Origin: an uncultured Collinsella sp.
Lineage (GTDB): Bacteria > Actinomycetota > Coriobacteriia > Coriobacteriales > Coriobacteriaceae
NCBI GenBank assembly: GCA_900544135.1
Contig: UQTU01000004.1
Span: 62,001-126,000 of the forward strand
Direction of reading: 5' to 3'
DNA: 64,000 bases
Under the pieces are notes generated by a model, which searched no databases, had not been told where the DNA came from, and saw only the letters and a program-made list of their open reading frames with translations. Position numbers and translations under genes: made by a program. Shown here piece by piece: positions 59,924-64,000 of the stretch; the stretch's first letter is position 1; every line of letters begins with the position of its first letter.

Positions 59924-59993
59924 CCGTTTGTCTCGATTTGTAACAGGTAGACGGTCAAAAGCGGGCTACGTGTTACAGATTTAGATTCTTCGG
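59924..59993. repeat. Convergent-end palindrome, unit C1
   Basis: CCGTTTGTCTCGATTTGTAA and TGTTACAGATTTAGATTCTT form the arms around AGACGGTCAAAAGCGG, like unit B1. Confidence 0.8.
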
Positions 59994-60006
59994 AAAGAGC
60001 AATCCT

Positions 60007-60071
60007 GTTCGTCTCAATCTGTAACAGCTAGGACCAAAAAACTCGGCTAGATGTTACAGATCGAGACAAAC
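60007..60071. repeat. Convergent-end palindrome, unit C2
   Basis: GTTCGTCTCAATCTGTAACA (60007-60026) pairs with TGTTACAGATCGAGACAAAC (60052-60071), two mismatches, around AGGACCAAAAAACTCGGC, like unit B2. Confidence 0.85.
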
Positions 60072-60100
60072 GGCTCCCGACCAGCCCAAAAACAAAAAGA

Positions 60101-60136
60101 CCGGGGGCGGCGCGCCGTGTGACGTGCCGCCCCCGG
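60101..60136 (-). terminator. Terminator of the lacE3-lacG3 operon
   Basis: CCGGGGGCGGC (60101-60111) pairs with GCCGCCCCCGG (60126-60136); on the minus strand TCTTTTTGTTTTT follows. Confidence 0.9.
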
Positions 60137-60182
60137 CTGAGAAATGGGGACAGGTTGTGTGAGCGGGCAACCCCGCCAGCCG

Positions 60183-61622
60183 CTAGTCCAGACGACGGGT
60201 CTGCGCCACGTGCTTATACCAGTATGCGCTTGCCTTGGGCGTGCGCTTCTGGGTTTCAAAGTCAACGTAGAAGAAGCCATAGCGCTTGTTGTAGCCATTG
60301 GTCCAGGAGAACTGATCCTGCAGGCTCCACAGGAAGTAGCCGCCCACGTTGACGCCCACCTCCATGGCCTTGAGCAACCAGCGCAGGTGCTGCTCGATGT
60401 AGTCGATGCGCGGCTGGTCGTCCACAAAGCCGTCTTTGTAGGGGTCCTTGTAGCCCATGCCGTTCTCGGTGATGAAGATCTGCTTGTAGTTGGGGTAGCG
60501 CTGCTTAATGTAGACGAGCAGATCGAACAGGCCCTCGGGATAGATGATCCAGTCCCAGTCGGTGGTGGGGACGCCGGGCTTGTTCACATGCTCGCCAATG
60601 CCCTTAACGCGCCAGCGGCCAGTGCCCTTCTCGCCCGTACCGTTGTGGTGCAGGTCGTTCTCGCCATCGTAGGCCTTCAAGAAGCGGCACTGGTAGTTGT
60701 TAACGCCCAGGTAGTCGTTGTAGAGCGCGGCCTCGCGCATGATTTCCAGATCCTCGTCTAGGATCTCGATGGTGCCGCCCGAGACGGCAGCCAAGCGGTT
60801 GGCGCACTCGAGGGTGTCGGGCGCGTAGTCGCCGCGGAAGGTGGCGTCGAGCAAGAACTGGTTCTGCAGCACGTGCTCGTTGTTGGCGGCTTTGATGTCG
60901 GCGGGGTCGTTCTCGTTGAGCGGATACTTAAACTCCAGCGACTGGATGACGCCGATCTTGCCCTTAAAACCGCCGTTGTGGAAGGCCAGTACTGCCTTGG
61001 CGTGGGCGAGCATCATGTTGTGCTCGCACTGGAAGGCTTCGGCCAGATGCGCCTTGACGCCACCGGGGAAGGTGCCCTCGATGTAGGTGTTGGAGGCGTC
61101 GGCCCAGATCTCGTTAAAGGTGAACCAGTAGGTTACCTGGTCGGCGTACTCCTTAAAGCAGAAGGTGGCAAAGTCCACAAAGGCATCGATGGTCTCGCGG
61201 TTGAGGAAGTCGCCCTTCTCAAAGAGGGCAAGCGGCGTGTCGAAGTGATGCAGCGTGACAAACGGCTCAACGTGGTGCTTGTGGCACTCGGCGAAGAGAT
61301 CGTGGTAGAACTGCACGCCCTTGGGGTTGATCTCGCCGGTGCCGTTGGGGAAGATGCGGCTCCAGGCAATGGAGAGGCGAATGCCGTTGATGCCGAACTC
61401 CTCGCACAGCTCCAGATCGACGGGGTACTGGTTGTAGAAGTCCGAAGCGGGATCGGGGGAAAAGCGCCCCTGGGCCTCCAAGAAGTCGTCCCAGGCGACT
61501 TTGCCCTTACCGTGGGTGCGGGTCTCGCCCTCTACCTGGTAAGCAGCAGTGGCGCCGCCAAAGACAAAGCCCTCGGGAAACTGCGCAGGCGGGTTGGTGA
61601 CGCTAGCGGGGTTAACGGACAT
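60183..61622 (-). CDS. lacG: 6-phospho-beta-galactosidase, GH1 (module 3)
   Basis: This 479-residue enzyme is close to LacG1: FVFGGATAAYQVEGETRTHG, TDWDWIIYPEGLFDLLVYIK, QIFITENGMGYKDPYKDGF and YGFFYVDFETQKRTPKASAY. The acid/base glutamate is at about residue 171 and the nucleophile at about residue 385. Together with lacE3 upstream it forms a phospho-beta-galactoside operon. The ribosome binding site at ATG 61622 is weak (TGGATC). A hairpin lies between it and lacE3. Confidence 0.9.
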   Translation of the reverse strand: MSVNPASVTNPPAQFPEGFVFGGATAAYQVEGETRTHGKGKVAWDDFLEAQGRFSPDPASDFYNQYPVDLELCEEFGINGIRLSIAWSRIFPNGTGEINPKGVQFYHDLFAECHKHHVEPFVTLHHFDTPLALFEKGDFLNRETIDAFVDFATFCFKEYADQVTYWFTFNEIWADASNTYIEGTFPGGVKAHLAEAFQCEHNMMLAHAKAVLAFHNGGFKGKIGVIQSLEFKYPLNENDPADIKAANNEHVLQNQFLLDATFRGDYAPDTLECANRLAAVSGGTIEILDEDLEIMREAALYNDYLGVNNYQCRFLKAYDGENDLHHNGTGEKGTGRWRVKGIGEHVNKPGVPTTDWDWIIYPEGLFDLLVYIKQRYPNYKQIFITENGMGYKDPYKDGFVDDQPRIDYIEQHLRWLLKAMEVGVNVGGYFLWSLQDQFSWTNGYNKRYGFFYVDFETQKRTPKASAYWYKHVAQTRRLD

Positions 61623-61645
61623 GATGATCCAATCGTCTAAATCGA

Positions 61646-61679
61646 AGGGCCAGCCGGTCTTGGATGGTCGGCTGGCCCT
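61646..61679 (-). promoter_or_regulatory. Intercistronic hairpin between lacE3 and lacG3
   Basis: AGGGCCAGCCG (61646-61656) is exactly complementary to CGGCTGGCCCT (61669-61679). It may set relative expression of the two genes. Confidence 0.55.
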
Positions 61680-61688
61680 AAGCGTTAC

Positions 61689-63456
61689 TTACTTCGAAAG
61701 CTGTTCACTCACGAAGGCGAGAGACTTGTCGCCGTCCTGGGAGAGCTCGATGTACTGCTTGCCACGGCAGGCGACGCACTTGTTGCCCACGCGCTCGCAG
61801 TCCTTCTGCAGGTCGGCCAAGTAGCTGGCAGCCTGCGGGGCCAGGACGACCAGATCAAAGTCGGGGAGCATGTCCACGTGGTTGCCATATGCCTCGGCAG
61901 CGGTCTCAAGATTGATGCCGCGCTCCTTGGCGGCCTTTGGCCAGCGCGTTGGCGAGCAGGCCCGAGGTTCCGCCACCCTGGCAGAGCACGAGTACGCGCT
62001 TGCCGTTGAGGTCGCTGGCGGTCGTTGCCTCAGTGGCGACAGCGGCGGGGGCGTCGGCCTTCACGGCCTCGGCAGCAGCGCCGGCGGCAACGCTCTTGGC
62101 GTCAGCCTTGCCCTGGAAGGCATCGTTGAGCTTGGCGGCCTTCTCGGCGTTCTTGGCGGCGAGCTCCTCTTGGGAAATCTCGGCCTCCTCGGCGCACTTC
62201 TGGGCGTCGTAGGCACGGAAGAACGGGTAGTACAGAACGAAGTCGACGACCAGGATAAGGGCGAGCATCACAAAGGCGAGCGGCTGGAAGCCCAGGCCCA
62301 TGATGGTGCCGATGGGGCCGGGGACAGTCCAGGGCAGGGTGTACATAAAGCCGTTCATGCCCAAGAAGTCGATAAAGATCTTGAGGATCCAGATGTTGGC
62401 GATCGGGGCAAAGACAAACGGGACAAAGAAGACGGGGTTGAGCACGATGGGCGCGGCGAACAGCAGCGGCTCGTTGACGGCAAAGCAGACGGGGACGATG
62501 GCGGCCTTACCGACGGCGCGCATCTCCTGAGACTTTGCCAGGAAGCAGAACATAAAGACCAGGACGAGCGTAGCGCCGGTGCCGCCCATGCAGACGACGA
62601 AGTACTGGGCACCCTGGGTCAGGACAGCGGAAGCGTGCTGGCCAGCCTGGAACGCAGCCAGGTTGTCGGTCATGTTGGCAACGAGAGCGGCGGCGATGGC
62701 GGGCTCGACGATCGAGGGGCCGTGGACGCCGACGAACCAGAAGAGGCTCATGGCGCCGTAGATCACAGCAAGGCCGATGTAGCCGTCGGCAGCGGTGAAC
62801 AGGGGCTGGAACACCTGGATGACACCCTGGGCAAAGCAGAAGCCAAAGGCAGCGCGGAAGACGATGTCGAAGACCCAAAAGACGGTGATGCAGACGGAGA
62901 AGGGGATGATGTCCTTAAAGGTCTGCGAGATGTTGGGCGGAACCTGCTCGGGCATCTTGACGGTGATGTTACGCTTGATAAAGAACTTGTAGATGATGCC
63001 GGTCACAAACGCAGCGATGAAGGCGGTCAACAGGCCCTTGGAACCAAGGTAGGTGGTGTTGAAGCCACTGGCGGCGTCCGTGGCGATCGTGTCGCTCGAA
63101 AGGAGCAAGAAGCCGATGATGGCCGCGCACATGCACGAGATAAAGTTGATCTGGTTATTCTTGGGCAGATCGCGGTTCTGGGCGTCGGCGAAGTGCTTGG
63201 CGGTGGTGGCGGCGCAGGCGATGGCCAGGATGCCCATGGAGTAGTTGTAGCACTTCCACAGGGCATTGTTGATGTCATCGGGCCAGTAGAAACCCCAGAT
63301 GTTGGGGACCGAGGCTACCAGGCAGAAGATGGACGAGAAGATGATGATGGGGATGACGGAGATAAAGCCGTCGCGGATCGCCTTGAGGTACTTGTTGCGG
63401 GCGATCGCGTTGAAAAAGGGCTGGCCCTTTTCGATGATGGCGATGAGTTGCTCCAT
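61689..63456 (-). pseudogene. lacE: PTS EIICB, lactose family (module 3), frameshifted in the EIIB domain
   Basis: The EIIC domain is intact and the closest of the three to LacE (LIAIIEKGQPFFNAIARNKY, FVGVHGPSIVEPAIAAALVA, FAVNEPLLFAAPIVLNP). The EIIB domain starts with the active-site Cys in VLVLCQGGGTSGLLANALAK. Right after ALAK, at about 61935-61940, the minus strand reads GCCAAAGGCCGCC; one extra base moves the frame, giving a short GRQGARHQS tail. The remaining EIIB sequence (ERGINLETAAEAYGNHVD onwards, to 61689) continues in another frame. A single-base deletion restores a full protein, so this may be a true mutation, phase variation or sequencing error. Divergent from lacI3; ATG 63456. 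Confidence 0.8.
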
Positions 63457-63513
63457 GCAATGCTCCTAAGAGTCGGTGGGTTAGCAACGATGGTAGCTTT
63501 TGACTTTCGGTTG

Positions 63514-63538
63514 CCAAAATGTTGACGTTGCCATTTTG
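63514..63538. promoter_or_regulatory. LacI3 operator 1
   Basis: The reverse complement reads AAATGGCAACGTCAACATTT at its centre, matching the sites at 63635 and 63782. It lies about 60 bases upstream of lacE3. Confidence 0.7.
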
Positions 63539-63634
63539 TGACACAAAAAAGAAGCGAACCGGTGGTCCCTGTGCCTGTGGACCGTCGATTCCTTGCGCGT
63601 AAACGATTGAGCCGCCCGGTGGCTCTATGTTTGC

Positions 63635-63658
63635 ACAATGGCAACGTTAACATTTGGT
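63635..63658. promoter_or_regulatory. LacI3 operator 2
   Basis: AATGGCAACGTTAACATTTG is the best copy of this operator family, centred on ACGTTA. Confidence 0.7.
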
Positions 63659-63690
63659 CGACAAAAGCCGTTCGGGGAAGCAAAAATGTC

Positions 63691-63721
63691 GGTGAACGGT
63701 AGGTTTTGGGTGGTGAGCGTA
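63691..63721. promoter_or_regulatory. Direct-repeat regulatory motif, lacI3 spacer
   Basis: GGTGAACGGT (63691-63700) and GGTGAGCGTA (63712-63721) start 21 bases apart. Confidence 0.5.
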
Positions 63722-63781
63722 TGGTGGGGAAGGCGTTGGATATACTTGAAGACGTTTCATTTGACTGCGCAGGATGCCACT

Positions 63782-63798
63782 AATGGCATCGTTGACAT
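63782..63798. promoter_or_regulatory. LacI3 operator 3 (near lacI3 start)
   Basis: AATGGCATCGTTGACAT matches the other two sites at most positions and lies just before the lacI3 ATG, downstream of a TATACT at 63741. Confidence 0.6.
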
Positions 63799-63812
63799 AG
63801 AAAGATCGACCT

Positions 63813-64000
63813 ATGGCCGCTGTTAAAAAATCGGTTTCCGTTAAGGACGTGGCGCGTCTCGCGGGCGTCTCGGAGCAGACAGTCTCGCGTACGGTGCACG
63901 ATTCGCCCAGCGTGCGCCCCGAGACCAAGGAGCGCGTGCGTGCCGCCATGCGCGAGCTGGGGTATCGCCCCAATTTTGCCGGTCGATCGCTGCGCCGCGG
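63813..64000 (+). CDS. LacI-family regulator 3 (partial, cut by window end)
   Basis: The first 62 residues are visible. They include the headpiece VSVKDVARLAGVSEQTVSRT and the hinge region (NFAGRSLRR), as in the two other LacI proteins. It is divergent from lacE3, whose expression it probably controls through the AATGGCAACGTTAACATT operators. The effector domain is beyond the window. ATG 63813 is the first in-frame start; the ribosome binding site is not strong. Confidence 0.85.
   Translation, partial: MAAVKKSVSVKDVARLAGVSEQTVSRTVHDSPSVRPETKERVRAAMRELGYRPNFAGRSLRR

Noticed and set aside
1..64000. CRISPR arrays or phage gene clusters
   Set aside because: No regularly spaced repeats and no phage structural, integrase or cas genes were seen.

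Overview
The window looks like the chromosome of a gut Coriobacteriia member, most likely Collinsella. I infer this from the high GC content, the gene set (Mn-dependent pyrophosphatase, TatB/TatC, HypA/HypB, PSP1-ComF block, many PTS sugar systems) and the GalNAc and phospho-beta-galactoside catabolism typical of mucin and milk-glycan users. No database search was possible.

Layout. 1-2,850: the 3' end of a UvrD/PcrA helicase gene, then a two-gene AbiE-like toxin-antitoxin cassette lying between two inverted copies of a palindromic element. 2,850-10,800: mannose-6-phosphate isomerase, a GntR regulator, and a cellobiose-type operon (GH1, EIIC, EIIB, EIIA, ROK kinase), then an inorganic pyrophosphatase. 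11,000-35,200: mostly housekeeping genes: NhaA, an aminotransferase, a STAS protein, TatB/TatC, HypA/HypB, topoisomerase I, Tmk-HolB-PSP1-ComF, a possible structured RNA, a lipoprotein, HPF/RaiA, DegV, a dehydrogenase with a metal-binding-like tail, and an isocitrate dehydrogenase-family enzyme. 35,200-36,800: an XRE/DUF2975 pair and a long regulatory region. 36,800-50,150: an N-acetylgalactosamine/galactosamine region with a mannose-family PTS (EIIA, YajC, EIIB, EIIC, EIID), a GntR regulator, AgaS, NagA, LacX, LacC, YhcH, a nagA gene remnant, a tRNA-Thr, a second EIIB without its phosphorylation histidine, GalM and a DeoR regulator. 50,300-64,000: three divergent LacI / EIICB-Lac / 6-phospho-beta-galactosidase modules, the third with a frameshift in EIICB and its LacI gene cut by the window end.

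How the genes work together. GalNAc would enter as GalNAc-6-P through the mannose-family PTS, be deacetylated by NagA, deaminated and isomerised by AgaS to tagatose-6-P, and phosphorylated by LacC; the final aldolase is not in the window. The LacE/LacG modules import and cleave beta-galactosides or related beta-glycosides, but none has its own EIIA; the only Lac-family EIIA here is in the cellobiose-type operon. Each LacI gene has its own operator sequence in the adjacent spacer. A separate direct-repeat motif (GGTGAACGGT twice, starts 21 bp apart) occurs in all three LacI spacers and upstream of the GalNAc PTS, which suggests a common, unidentified regulator.

The non-coding sequence is rich in structure: the 69-bp-core palindromic element with unique complementary arms, two MITE-like inverted-repeat elements, five copies of a 65-70 bp palindrome at convergent gene ends, scattered GGGGACG hairpins, and a hairpin covering the comF ribosome binding site.
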